Source: Burkholderiaceae bacterium 16
Lineage (GTDB): Bacteria > Pseudomonadota > Gammaproteobacteria > Burkholderiales > Burkholderiaceae
Reading direction: 5' to 3'
Length of the DNA: 64,000 nucleotides
Assembly (NCBI GenBank): GCA_000955785.1
Contig: JYOD01000064.1
Coordinates: 86,252 to 150,251, forward strand
In this document: positions 53,748-64,000 of the stretch, piece by piece
Position numbering within the stretch: the stretch's first letter is position 1
How the letters are laid out: every line of letters starts with the position of its first letter
Notes under the pieces: generated by a model
What the model was told of the DNA's origin: nothing
What the model saw: only the letters and a program-made list of their open reading frames with translations
Database searches by the model: none
Position numbers and translations under genes: made by a program

Positions 53748-55667
53748 ATGGCCCTGTTTTCGATTTCCGACGCCCAGCTCGCCTTTGGGCACGTGGCCTT
53801 GCTCGACCATGCCGACTTCTCCCTCGAAGCCGGCGAGCGCGTCGGCCTGATTGGCCGCAACGGCTCCGGCAAGTCGTCGCTGCTCAAGATCGTGGCCGGC
53901 CTGTCCGCGCCGGACGATGGCCTGATCGCGCGCCAGAGCGGCGTGACCTCGGCATATGTGCCGCAGGAGCCGCAGTTCGAGCCGGGCCAGACCGTGTTCG
54001 ACGCCGTGTCCCTGGGCCTGGGCAAGGTCCACGACCTGCTGGTCGCCTATGAAGCGGCGCTGGCGGCGCTCGACGATAACCACGACGAGGACTCGCTGGC
54101 CGAATTGCACCGCCTGCAGTCCGAAGTCGACGCCGCCGGGGCTTGGGGCTTGCGTACGCGAGTGGAAACCACGCTGGCGCAACTCAGCCTTACCGCCGAT
54201 GTGCGCGTGGATTCGCTGTCCGGCGGCATGCAAAAGCGCGTGGCGCTGGCGCAGGGACTGGTGGCCGAGCCCGACATCCTGCTGCTCGACGAACCGACCA
54301 ACCACCTGGACGTGGAAGCGATCCGCTGGCTCGAAGACCTGCTGCTGGCTTTCCGCGGCAGCGTGCTGCTGATTACCCACGATCGCGCCTTCCTCGACCG
54401 CGTGGCAACCCGCATCGTCGAACTGGACCGCGGCCGGCTCGTTTCCTTCCCCGGCAACTTTGCCGCCTACCAGACGCGCAAGGCCGAGCAACTGGCCGCC
54501 GAGCAGGTCGAGCAGGCCAAGTTCGACAAGCTGCTGGCGCAGGAAGAAGTCTGGATCCGCAAGGGCGTGGAAGCACGCCGCACGCGCAGCGTGGCCCGCA
54601 TCCAGCGCCTGGTGACGATGCGCAACGAACGCGCGTCGCGGCGCGACGTGCAGGGCAACGTCAAGCTGGAGGTGTCGCAAGGCGAGCGCTCCGGCAAGAT
54701 CGTCGCCGAGCTGACCGATGTCAGCAAGGCCTTCGGCGACAAGATGGTGGTGCGCGATTTCACCGGCGCCATCATGCGCGGCGACAAGGTCGGCCTGATC
54801 GGCTCCAATGGCGCGGGCAAGACCACGCTGCTGCGGCTGATCCTGGGCGAACTGGCGCCGGATACCGGCGAGGTCAAGAACGGCAGCAATATGCAGGTGG
54901 CGTATTTCGACCAGATGCGCACGCAGCTGGACCTGGAGCGCTCGCTGGCCGATACCATCAGCCCGGGCAGCGACTGGGTCGAGATCAACGGCCAGCGCAA
55001 GCACGTGATGAGTTACCTGGGCGACTTCCTGTTCGCGCCGGAGCGCGCGCGTTCGCCGGTCAAGTCACTGTCCGGCGGCGAGCGCAACCGGCTGCTGCTG
55101 GCGCGCCTGTTCGCGCGGCCGGCCAATGTGCTGGTGCTCGACGAACCCACCAACGATCTGGACATCGACACGCTGGAGCTGCTGGAGGAACTGCTGCAGG
55201 ACTACAGCGGCACCGTGTTCCTGGTCTCGCACGACCGGGCCTTCCTGGACAACGTGGTGACTTCGACCATCGCCGCCGAAGGCGACGGGCGCTGGCGCGA
55301 GTACGTGGGCGGCTACTCCGACTGGCAGGTGCAGTCGGCGCGCAGCGCGGCCATGCAGGAAGCGCGCGCGGGCGAGCGCAAGGCTGCGGAAGCGCCGAAG
55401 CCGCGCGAAGCGCGCGCCCCCGGCCGCGTGGTCAAGCTGTCGTACAAGGAGCAACGCGAACTCGACACGCTGCCCGAGCGCATTGCCTCGCTGGAGAATG
55501 AGCAGAAGGCCGTCAGCGCGCAGTTGGCGGATGGCTCGCTCTATGTCAGCGACGCGGGCAAGGCGGCGCAGCTTGCGGCGCGGCACGATGAGATCGACAT
55601 GGAACTGCTGGAGGCGCTGGAGCGCTGGGAAGTGCTGGAGGCGAAGACCAAGGCCGAGGCGCAGTAA
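53748..55667 (+). CDS. uup: ABC-F ATPase Uup
   Basis: 639 residues from MALFSISDAQLAFGHVALLD; the longer frame crosses the terminator. Two ABC domains: Walker A GRNGSGKSS and GSNGAGKTT, signatures LSGGMQKR and LSGGERNR, Walker B LLLDEPTNHLD and LVLDEPTNDLD; no membrane part. A linker helix between domains and a C-terminal coiled coil (about 560-639, with LPERIASLENEQKAV) identify Uup rather than EttA. It acts on ribosomes and influences transposon excision and stalled complexes. Confidence 0.9.
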   Translation: MALFSISDAQLAFGHVALLDHADFSLEAGERVGLIGRNGSGKSSLLKIVAGLSAPDDGLIARQSGVTSAYVPQEPQFEPGQTVFDAVSLGLGKVHDLLVAYEAALAALDDNHDEDSLAELHRLQSEVDAAGAWGLRTRVETTLAQLSLTADVRVDSLSGGMQKRVALAQGLVAEPDILLLDEPTNHLDVEAIRWLEDLLLAFRGSVLLITHDRAFLDRVATRIVELDRGRLVSFPGNFAAYQTRKAEQLAAEQVEQAKFDKLLAQEEVWIRKGVEARRTRSVARIQRLVTMRNERASRRDVQGNVKLEVSQGERSGKIVAELTDVSKAFGDKMVVRDFTGAIMRGDKVGLIGSNGAGKTTLLRLILGELAPDTGEVKNGSNMQVAYFDQMRTQLDLERSLADTISPGSDWVEINGQRKHVMSYLGDFLFAPERARSPVKSLSGGERNRLLLARLFARPANVLVLDEPTNDLDIDTLELLEELLQDYSGTVFLVSHDRAFLDNVVTSTIAAEGDGRWREYVGGYSDWQVQSARSAAMQEARAGERKAAEAPKPREARAPGRVVKLSYKEQRELDTLPERIASLENEQKAVSAQLADGSLYVSDAGKAAQLAARHDEIDMELLEALERWEVLEAKTKAEAQ

Positions 55668-55688
55668 CGGGGCAGGGCGGTCGGGCGG

Positions 55689-55721
55689 GGGCGTCCCATC
55701 CCATGGTGCCATGGGACGCCC
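55689..55721. terminator. Inverted repeat between convergent genes
   Basis: GGGCGTCCCAT (55689-55699), 11-base centre, ATGGGACGCCC (55711-55721): an 11-base perfect stem, few T residues on either side. Likely a shared transcription stop for uup and the leftward small gene. Confidence 0.55.
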
Positions 55722-55728
55722 GCTGTCC

Positions 55729-55869
55729 TTACCCGCACCAGGCCAGCACCATGTTAGTCAGATCCACCATGAACGCCGGCCGCAGGTAGGCCATGAAGCC
55801 CAGCGCCATCAACGCGGCCAGCGCCGCGAAGCCGCCGGCCCGCAAGGCAGCGGCGCGCGCGGCGCTCAT
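55729..55869 (-). CDS. Small membrane protein coupled to an MFS gene (46 aa)
   Basis: ATG 55869 overlaps the stop of the MFS gene (ATGA). MSAARAAALRAGGFAALAAL, then MALGFMAYLRPAFMVDLTNM and VLAWCG: one to two membrane spans. Its size and its fixed position after a permease suggest it is a helper subunit. Too short for standard gene callers but strongly supported by coupling. Confidence 0.65.
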   Translation of the reverse strand: MSAARAAALRAGGFAALAALMALGFMAYLRPAFMVDLTNMVLAWCG

Positions 55870-57098
55870 GCCGCTGCCGCCTGCGGGCGCGCGATCGCAT
55901 GCTCGCGTATCGGCAGGTTGACCAGCGCGGCGACGACGCCCAGCCCGATTGCGATCATCCATACCATGTCGTACGTGCCGGTGCGGTCGTACAGGAAGCC
56001 GCCCAGCCAGGCGCCCAGGAAGCTGCCTATCTGGTGCGAGAAGAACACCACCCCTGACAGCATCGACAGATACTGCACGCCGAATACCTGGGCAATGATG
56101 CCGTTGGTCAGCGGCACCGTGGACAGCCACAGGAAGCCCATCATGGCGGCGAACACCCAGGTGCTGGCGGCCGTCAGCGGCAGCAGCAGGTAGGCGGCGA
56201 TCACCACCGAGCGGGTGATGTAGATCATCGACAGCAGGTGGCGCTTGGGCATGCGCTGGCCGAGCGCGCCGGCGCTATAGGTGCCGAACACATTGAACAG
56301 GCCGATCAGCGCCAGCGCCACGGTGGCGATCTTGGGATCGGTCAGGCCGCGATCCTTGAGGTAGGGCGCCAGGTGCACGCCGATGAACACCACCTGGAAG
56401 CCGCACACGAAATAGCCCAGCGTCAGCAACTGGAAGTTGCGGTTGCCGAACGCTTCGCGCACGGCCTGGCCGATGGTCTGCTGGAAGCCGCTCCCGTGTC
56501 CCTCGCTTTGCGGCTCGCGCAGGCTGAAGGCCAGCGGCAGCATCAGGCAAGCCAGCACCGCCAGCACGAACAAGGCGTTCTGCCAGCCTGCCACCGAGAT
56601 CAGCGTCTGCTCGACGGGGATCATCAGGAACTGGCCGAAGGAGCCCGCGGCGGCCGCGATGCCCATGGCCCAGACGCGTTTCTCGGGGCTGGCTACGCGC
56701 CCGATCACGCCGTACACCACGCTATATGTGGTGCCGGATTGCGCAATGCCGATCAGGATGCCGGCGCCCGAGGCGAAGGCGGTGCCGGAGGTGGCCATTG
56801 CCATGACCACCAGGCCCCCGACATAAAGTGCAATGCCGATCAGCATGATGCGGAAGGCGCCGAACTTGTCGGCCAGGGCGCCGGTGAACGGCTGGGTCAC
56901 GCCCCACATCAGGTTCTGCAGCGCCAGCGCGAAGGCGAAGGTCTCGCGGCTCCAGCCGTGCGTCTGCGTGATGGGAAGGTTGAACAGGCCGAAACCGTGC
57001 CGGATACCCATCGACAAGGTGACGAGTAGGCCACCGCATATAAGGACTGCTGTGAGGGAAAGTGCCTTTTCCGGCGTGCTTTGAATGTTGTTCTGCAT
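55866..57098 (-). CDS. MFS transporter (oxalate/monocarboxylate-type)
   Basis: 410 residues; the ATG at 57098 is preferred (AGGA six bases before), with 57110 as alternative. Twelve spans with GIRHGFGLFNLPITQTHGWS, TGALADKFGAFRIMLIGIAL (MFS loop 2-3 G.LADR.G-type), and LKDRGLTDPKIATVALALIG. The start (SLSTAVLICGG, ITQTHGWSRETFAFAL) matches the oxalate:formate-like antiporter branch. Substrate not determinable from sequence alone. Confidence 0.85.
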   Translation of the reverse strand: MQNNIQSTPEKALSLTAVLICGGLLVTLSMGIRHGFGLFNLPITQTHGWSRETFAFALALQNLMWGVTQPFTGALADKFGAFRIMLIGIALYVGGLVVMAMATSGTAFASGAGILIGIAQSGTTYSVVYGVIGRVASPEKRVWAMGIAAAAGSFGQFLMIPVEQTLISVAGWQNALFVLAVLACLMLPLAFSLREPQSEGHGSGFQQTIGQAVREAFGNRNFQLLTLGYFVCGFQVVFIGVHLAPYLKDRGLTDPKIATVALALIGLFNVFGTYSAGALGQRMPKRHLLSMIYITRSVVIAAYLLLPLTAASTWVFAAMMGFLWLSTVPLTNGIIAQVFGVQYLSMLSGVVFFSHQIGSFLGAWLGGFLYDRTGTYDMVWMIAIGLGVVAALVNLPIREHAIARPQAAAA

Positions 57099-57402
57099 GG
57101 CGTCCTGCATCCTGGCTCGGTGTGCGTAGTGCTGTTTTTAGTTTTGCCGGCGCGGTCCGGACCCGCCTGGGCCGCGCCTGTGCGAGCGAGTGTACCCCGC
57201 ATCGGCTCGTGGCGTCGGGCGCCGCTCCGGGGCCGGGGCGGCGTCGAATATGTTGTATGGAGCACAGTCACGCGCAGTCACGATTGGCACCAAGACGGCT
57301 GCGCGCTTCCATTACAATGCAGGCTGCCCGGCCCCCCTGGCTGGCGTGCGGCAAGCGCCCCCCGCCAAGGCTGGCCGAGAATCCCACTAAGCAAGCGACT
57401 CC
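57099..57402. other. Divergent promoter region between MFS and parE
   Basis: Holds TACAAT (57313-57318) as a possible -10 for parE and no gene on either strand. Confidence 0.4.
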
Positions 57403-59394
<1,992 letters not shown>

Positions 59395-59457
59395 TATTTG
59401 ATGGCCAGGCAGCCGGCGTTCGTGACGTCCGGTGCCTGTATGACGCGAGGAATCCCG

Positions 59458-60237
59458 ATGGCAAAGACCAGACCTACCAGCAACCGGCCGCGGCAGTGGA
59501 TTGCCGCCGGCATGCTGCTGGCCGGCCTGGCCCTGGCGCCGGCGGCCCACGCGGCGCTGTATGGCTACATCGACGACGACGGCGTGGCGCATTTCTCGGA
59601 TGAGAAGCTGGACGAGCGCTATACGCTGTTCATGAAGAACGGCGGCGAGCTCAAGAGCCCTTCGGTGGGCCGCGCCAGTGCCGGCGGCCAGATCGACCTG
59701 GAAACGCACAAGCTTTACCGCTACGTCGTCAACCATCCCAATATCGCCACGGTCGAACCCATCATCCGCCAGGTCGCGCAGGCGCAGAATGTGGATCCGG
59801 CGCTGGTCAAGGCGGTGATGGCGGTGGAGTCGGGCTTCAACGCCGGCGCGGTGTCGCCCAAGGGCGCGATCGGGCTGATGCAGGTGATTCCCGACACCGG
59901 CGCGCGCTTCGGCGTGAGCGCTGACGCGCGGCGCACGGTCGGGCAGAAGCTGGCCGACCCGCATACCAATATTTCGGCCGGCGTGCGTTATTTGCGCTGG
60001 CTGATGGAGCTGTTCCCCAACAACCTCGAACTGGTGCTGGCAGCGTACAACGCCGGCGAGGGCGCGGTACAGCGCTACAACAACAAGATTCCGCCTTATC
60101 CCGAGACCCAGCAGTACGTCAGCACGGTGCTGCAGTTCTATCGCTTCTACCGTCCGGGCGGCGCGCCCGCGGGGGTCGCGGGCGGGGGCATCAATCGCGT
60201 CAAGATGGTGATCGGCGGCCGCCGCAACATGCCCTGA
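59458..60237 (+). CDS. Lytic transglycosylase (SLT domain)
   Basis: 259 residues from ATG 59458 behind GAGGA. Signal peptide MAKTRPTSNRPRQWIAAGML, then a DUF4124-like start (YGYIDDDGVAHFSDEK). SLT domain: PALVKAVMAVESGFNAGAVS (Glu124 catalytic), PKGAIGLMQVIPDTGARFG, AGVRYLRWLMELF and VLAAYNAGEGAVQRY. Cleaves peptidoglycan glycan strands. Lies between parE and parC, an arrangement seen in related Burkholderiaceae. Confidence 0.9.
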   Translation: MAKTRPTSNRPRQWIAAGMLLAGLALAPAAHAALYGYIDDDGVAHFSDEKLDERYTLFMKNGGELKSPSVGRASAGGQIDLETHKLYRYVVNHPNIATVEPIIRQVAQAQNVDPALVKAVMAVESGFNAGAVSPKGAIGLMQVIPDTGARFGVSADARRTVGQKLADPHTNISAGVRYLRWLMELFPNNLELVLAAYNAGEGAVQRYNNKIPPYPETQQYVSTVLQFYRFYRPGGAPAGVAGGGINRVKMVIGGRRNMP

Positions 60238-60329
60238 TCCGATCACGGACAACACGACGAACCGCATAACGAACAACTTGCAACCGGCGCACCGGCCAAC
60301 GATGCGATGCGCCGTATTCTTGCCAATCC

Positions 60330-62681
60330 ATGGAACAACAAGACATTCCGTTTGACCCAGGTTCACCCGACGAGGGAGCGGACTCTCTGACGCTTGCGCA
60401 CTACGCCGAGCGTGCCTATCTCGATTACGCCATCAGCGTGGTCAAGGGCCGCGCGCTGCCGGAAGTCGCCGACGGCCAGAAGCCGGTGCAGCGCCGCATC
60501 CTGTTCGCCATGCACGAGATGGGCTTGCGCGCCGACGCCAAGCCGGTCAAGTCGGCGCGCGTGGTGGGCGACGTGCTCGGTAAATTCCACCCGCACGGCG
60601 ACCAGTCCGCCTACGATGCGCTGGTGCGGCTGGCGCAGGACTTCTCGCTGCGCTACCCGCTGATCGATGGGCAGGGCAACTTCGGCTCGCGCGATGGCGA
60701 TGGCGCCGCCGCGATGCGGTACACCGAGGCCCGCCTCACGCCGATCTCGCGTCTGCTGCTCGACGAGATCGACCAGGGCACGGTGGACTTCGTGCCCAAC
60801 TACGACGGCTCGATGGAAGAGCCCAAGTTGATGCCGGCGCGGCTGCCGTTCGTGCTGCTCAACGGCGCTTCCGGCATTGCCGTGGGCATGGCCACCGAAG
60901 TCCCGCCGCACAACCTGCGCGAAGTCGCGGCGGCCACCGTGGCGATGATCCGCAACCCCAACATCACGCTGGCCGAACTGCTGGCGCTGATGCCTGGGCC
61001 GGACTATCCCGGCGGCGGCCAGATCATTTCACCGGCTTCGGATATCGCCGCGATCTACGAGAACGGCCGCGGCAGCCTGAAGGTGCGCGCGCGCTGGACC
61101 ATCGAGGAAATGGCGCGCGGCCAGTGGCAACTGGTGGTGACCGAGCTGCCGCCGAGCACGTCGTCGCAGAAGGTGCTGGAGGAGATCGAGGAGATCACCA
61201 ACCCCAAGGTGCGTGCCGGCAAGAAGTCGCTCACGCCCGAGCAGTTGCAGCTCAAGCAGGGCATGCTGGCCGTGCTCGACGCGGTGCGCGACGAGTCCGG
61301 CAAGGACGCGCCGGTGCGGCTGGTGTTCGAGCCCAAGAGCAAGAACATCGAGCAGCAGGAATTCATCCAGACGCTGCTGGCGCATACCAGCCTGGAATCC
61401 GGCGCCTCGATCAACCTGGTGATGATCGGCACCGATGGCCGGCCGCGACAAAAGGGCCTGGCCGATATCCTGCGCGAGTGGATCGCCTTCCGCTTCGCCA
61501 CTGTCACCCGCCGTACCCGCCATCGCCTGGGCAAGGTGGAGGACCGCATCCACATCCTGGAAGGCCGGATGCTGGTGCTGCTCAATATCGACGAGGTGAT
61601 CCGCATCATCCGCGAGAGCGACGAGCCCAAGCCGGCGCTGATGCAGGCCTTCAGCCTGTCCGACCGCCAGGCCGAGGACATCCTGGAAATCCGCCTGCGC
61701 CAGCTGGCCAGGCTGGAAGCCATCCGCATCGAGCAGGAGCTGAAGACCCTGCGCGACGAGCAAGCCGAGCTGGACGTGCTGCTCAAGTCCGAGACCATGA
61801 TGCGCCGCCGCATCATCAAGGAAATCGAGACCGACGCCAAGCAGTACAGCCCGGAAGACAAGGACCCGCGCCGCACGCTGATCCAGGAAGAGCGCCGCGC
61901 CGCCGCCGAAGTGCGCGTGGTTGACGAGCCCGTCACCGTGGTGGTGTCGCAAAAGGGCTGGGTGCGCACGCGCCAGGGCCACGGCCACGATGCGCAGCAG
62001 TTCACCTTCAAGGCGGGCGATGCACTGTACGGTACCTTCGAGTGCCGCACCGTGGACGTCATGCTGGTGTTCGGCACCAATGGCCGCGCGTACACCGTGC
62101 CGGTCGCCGGCCTGCCCGGCGGGCGGGGCGACGGCGTGCCGGTGACGACGCTGATCGAGTTGCAGCCCGGGAGCCAGATCGCCCACACCTTCGCCGGCAG
62201 CGTCGACCAGCGCATGCTGGTCGCCACGCGCGGCGGTAACGGCTTCCAGACCAAGGTGGGTGATATAGTCAGCCGGCAGAAGGGCGGCCGCGCCTACCTC
62301 ACGCTGGACGAGGGCGACGCGCCGCTGGTGCCCGCGCCGATCGGCGAGGAAGCCACGCACGTAGCCTGCTTGTCGGCCAACGGCCGCATGCTGCTGGTGT
62401 CGCTCGACGAGATCAAGTCGCTGTCGGCCGGTGGCCGTGGCGTGATCCTGATGGAGCTGGAGCCCAAGGAGACGCTGTTGCAGGCGATCGCCGTGGGCGC
62501 GCCGGGCCTGTTGGTGTCCGGCGCCGGGCGCGGCGGCAAGCCAAGCTCGCAGAAGCTCTACGGCCAACTGCTGCTGCCTTATGTGGGCAAGCGCGCCCGC
62601 AAGGGCCGCGCGCTGGATCTCAGGCTCAAGGAGCCGAGCATCGAGCCGGTACGGATCGTCCCCCCGGCAAGCGGCAACTAA
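60330..62681 (+). CDS. parC: DNA topoisomerase IV subunit A
   Basis: 783 residues. Catalytic Tyr131 (AAMRYTEARL). The DNA-gate QRDR reads GKFHPHGDQSAYDALVRLAQ, with Gln92 at the position of E. coli Ser80 and Asp96 at Glu84. The GyrA-like coiled coil (LGKVEDRIHILEGRMLVLLN, IEQELKTLRDEQAELDVLLK) and C-terminal beta-pinwheel with repeats complete the subunit. Partner of ParE upstream. Confidence 0.95.
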   Translation: MEQQDIPFDPGSPDEGADSLTLAHYAERAYLDYAISVVKGRALPEVADGQKPVQRRILFAMHEMGLRADAKPVKSARVVGDVLGKFHPHGDQSAYDALVRLAQDFSLRYPLIDGQGNFGSRDGDGAAAMRYTEARLTPISRLLLDEIDQGTVDFVPNYDGSMEEPKLMPARLPFVLLNGASGIAVGMATEVPPHNLREVAAATVAMIRNPNITLAELLALMPGPDYPGGGQIISPASDIAAIYENGRGSLKVRARWTIEEMARGQWQLVVTELPPSTSSQKVLEEIEEITNPKVRAGKKSLTPEQLQLKQGMLAVLDAVRDESGKDAPVRLVFEPKSKNIEQQEFIQTLLAHTSLESGASINLVMIGTDGRPRQKGLADILREWIAFRFATVTRRTRHRLGKVEDRIHILEGRMLVLLNIDEVIRIIRESDEPKPALMQAFSLSDRQAEDILEIRLRQLARLEAIRIEQELKTLRDEQAELDVLLKSETMMRRRIIKEIETDAKQYSPEDKDPRRTLIQEERRAAAEVRVVDEPVTVVVSQKGWVRTRQGHGHDAQQFTFKAGDALYGTFECRTVDVMLVFGTNGRAYTVPVAGLPGGRGDGVPVTTLIELQPGSQIAHTFAGSVDQRMLVATRGGNGFQTKVGDIVSRQKGGRAYLTLDEGDAPLVPAPIGEEATHVACLSANGRMLLVSLDEIKSLSAGGRGVILMELEPKETLLQAIAVGAPGLLVSGAGRGGKPSSQKLYGQLLLPYVGKRARKGRALDLRLKEPSIEPVRIVPPASGN

Positions 62682-62700
62682 GCCGCGTCAACCCAAACTG

Positions 62701-62728
62701 GCCCTGCGCGACGATGCGCGGGGCTTTT
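62701..62728 (+). terminator. Terminator after parC
   Basis: GCCCTGCGC-GACGAT-GCGCGGGGC (62701-62724, one G-T pair/mismatch) then TTTTTTCTTT. Confidence 0.7.
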
Positions 62729-62797
62729 TTCTTTACCGCGCATGGCGGAACGCTCGGGTGCCATCCAGGCCCGCCATGTCTCTCCCGTTTACACGCG

Positions 62798-63493
62798 ATG
62801 CCAGTTACTCCTTCCCCCGCCGGCGACGATCCGATGGTAGCGCTAGCACCCCCGCCCACGCCGCGGCGCCTGTTCATCGAATTTGCCCGCATGGGGCTCT
62901 CAGGCTTCGGCGGCGTGCTGCCGTTCGTGCGGCGCGCCGTGGTGGACCGCAACCGCTGGCTTGGCGACCGCGACTTCGTCGAGCTGCTCAGCCTCGGGCA
63001 GGTGCTGCCCGGCCCCAACGTGATCAACCTCGCGCTGATGCTGGGCCTGCGCTTTGCCGGGCTGCGCGGCGCGCTCGCGGCCTTCGCGGGGCTGGTGATG
63101 GTGCCAATGGTGGGCGTGCTGGCGCTGATGCTGCTGTACGAGCACTACCGCGACGTGGCGGCGGTGCAGCGCATGCTGACGGGCATGACGGCGGTGTCGG
63201 CGGGCCTGGTGCTGTCGACCGGCTTCAAACTGGCGCAAAGCCAGCCGCGCACAGTGCGGGGGTTGATGATCGGCGGTGCGGCGTTTGTCGGCATCGGGCT
63301 GCTGCGCTGGCCGCTCGTGCCGGTGATGGCGGTGCTGGTGCCGATGGGCCTGGTGCTGGAGTGGCGCAGCGAGCAACTGGCGCGGCGCGCGCATGCGCCA
63401 CCGGCGCCGACTGCGATCGACGCGCCCGCCATGCCGTCCAGCGATGATGGCATCGATGCCGTGCCGCCCGAGGCCAAGGAGCCGCGCCAATGA
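62798..63493 (+). CDS. Chromate transporter-type protein, first half
   Basis: 231 residues starting MPVTPSPAGDDPMVALAPPP. CHR-domain blocks: FARMGLSGFGGVLPFVRRAV, RDFVELLSLGQVLPGPNVIN and the G...A...G...P...L helix set; C-terminal tail is disordered. Half-sized CHR proteins work as pairs. ATGA overlap with the next gene. Exports chromate in related systems; phenotype here is inferred. Confidence 0.85.
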   Translation: MPVTPSPAGDDPMVALAPPPTPRRLFIEFARMGLSGFGGVLPFVRRAVVDRNRWLGDRDFVELLSLGQVLPGPNVINLALMLGLRFAGLRGALAAFAGLVMVPMVGVLALMLLYEHYRDVAAVQRMLTGMTAVSAGLVLSTGFKLAQSQPRTVRGLMIGGAAFVGIGLLRWPLVPVMAVLVPMGLVLEWRSEQLARRAHAPPAPTAIDAPAMPSSDDGIDAVPPEAKEPRQ

Positions 63494-64000
63494 GCTCGCC
63501 CAACGTGCTTTCCAGCCTGCTCACGCATTTCCTGCTGCTGTCGTTCCTTGCCATCGGCGGGGCCAGCACCACCATCCCCGACATGCACCGCTTCCTGGTG
63601 GAGTCGAACGCCTGGATGAGCGACGCGCAGTTCTCCGCCATGTACGCCATCTCGCAGGCCGCGCCTGGGCCGAACATCTTGTTCGTTGCCCTGTTCGGCT
63701 GGCAGGTGGCGGGTCTGGCCGGCGCCATCGTCGGCATGATTGGCATTTGCGGGCCGTCCAGCGTGATCGCGCTCGGTTTCGAGTATTTCGCCGGCCGCTC
63801 GCCGCAGGCGCGCTGGCCCGGCCTGATCCGGCGCGGCCTTGCCACGCTGACCATCGGCCTGCTGTTTTCCACCGGCTGGATTCTTGCCGCGAGCGTGGAT
63901 CACCGCTGGACCGCGGTGGCGGTGACGGTGGTCACCATCGGGTTGATGTTGAAGACCAAGGTGCATCCGTTGGTGTTGGTGGGGGTGGGGGCTGGGGCGG
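63490..64000 (+). CDS. Chromate transporter-type protein, second half (cut by window edge)
   Basis: MSSPNVLSSLLTHFLLLSFL, then AIGGASTTIPDMHRFLVESN and SDAQFSAMYAISQAAPGPNI: CHR-domain motif in opposite topology to the first half. The gene runs past 64000. Likely forms a heterodimer with 62798-63493. Confidence 0.85.
   Translation, partial: MSSPNVLSSLLTHFLLLSFLAIGGASTTIPDMHRFLVESNAWMSDAQFSAMYAISQAAPGPNILFVALFGWQVAGLAGAIVGMIGICGPSSVIALGFEYFAGRSPQARWPGLIRRGLATLTIGLLFSTGWILAASVDHRWTAVAVTVVTIGLMLKTKVHPLVLVGVGAGA

Noticed and set aside
61029..62567. 512-codon minus-strand frame across parC
   Set aside because: Shadow of parC caused by GC-rich third positions.

Overview
The window is GC-rich bacterial DNA. 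Its right third (about 49.6-64.0 kb) carries ordinary chromosomal genes: an SMR efflux pump, a BenE-type transporter, an amino-acid-binding protein, the ABC-F ATPase Uup, an MFS permease, topoisomerase IV (parE and parC) around a lytic transglycosylase, and a two-gene chromate-type transporter. Protein style and gene set point to a Burkholderiaceae beta-proteobacterium, most like Cupriavidus or Ralstonia. That placement is an inference from sequence style, not a database match.

The left two thirds (1 to about 46 kb) is a near-complete temperate myovirus prophage. No integrase is visible, so its left end probably lies before position 1. Layout: a leftward recombination operon (1-2118); cargo genes for a membrane protein and a lipoprotein (2602-3905); two tandem CI-like S24 repressors facing a Cro-like gene (4004-6069); a rightward early operon of CII-like, many tiny overlapping genes, an MmcB-like nuclease, a replication protein, RusA and a Q-like regulator (6351-11637); a pR'/tR'-like late control region; an orphan ParB-methyltransferase; terminase, portal, protease-scaffold and capsid (13996-20851); head completion and contractile tail with a -1 frameshifting chaperone (20985-28857); Mu-style baseplate (28862-33900); fibres (33914-38774); and a lysis module (39767-42520).

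Several genes sit against the direction of the late operon as likely lysogenic cargo: membrane proteins at 13.4 and 26.6 kb, a SAM methyltransferase next to the fibres, and a secreted Cys-rich protein after the spanins. Intergenic gaps in the late operon repeatedly use one module: a GC-rich hairpin, a pyrimidine tract, then a CCGGAG-type ribosome binding site and the next start codon.

The prophage's right edge (43.7-49.6 kb) is the least ordinary part. A leftward operon ending in an intact SRAP (YedK/HMCES-type) abasic-site protein lies behind a near-perfect LexA box (45710-45729). About 3.3 kb further right is a truncated second copy of the SRAP 3' end, joined to a diverged copy of the DNA upstream of that LexA box. 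Between them are several decayed genes. This looks like an SOS-inducible cargo operon plus the wreck of a related element at the same place.
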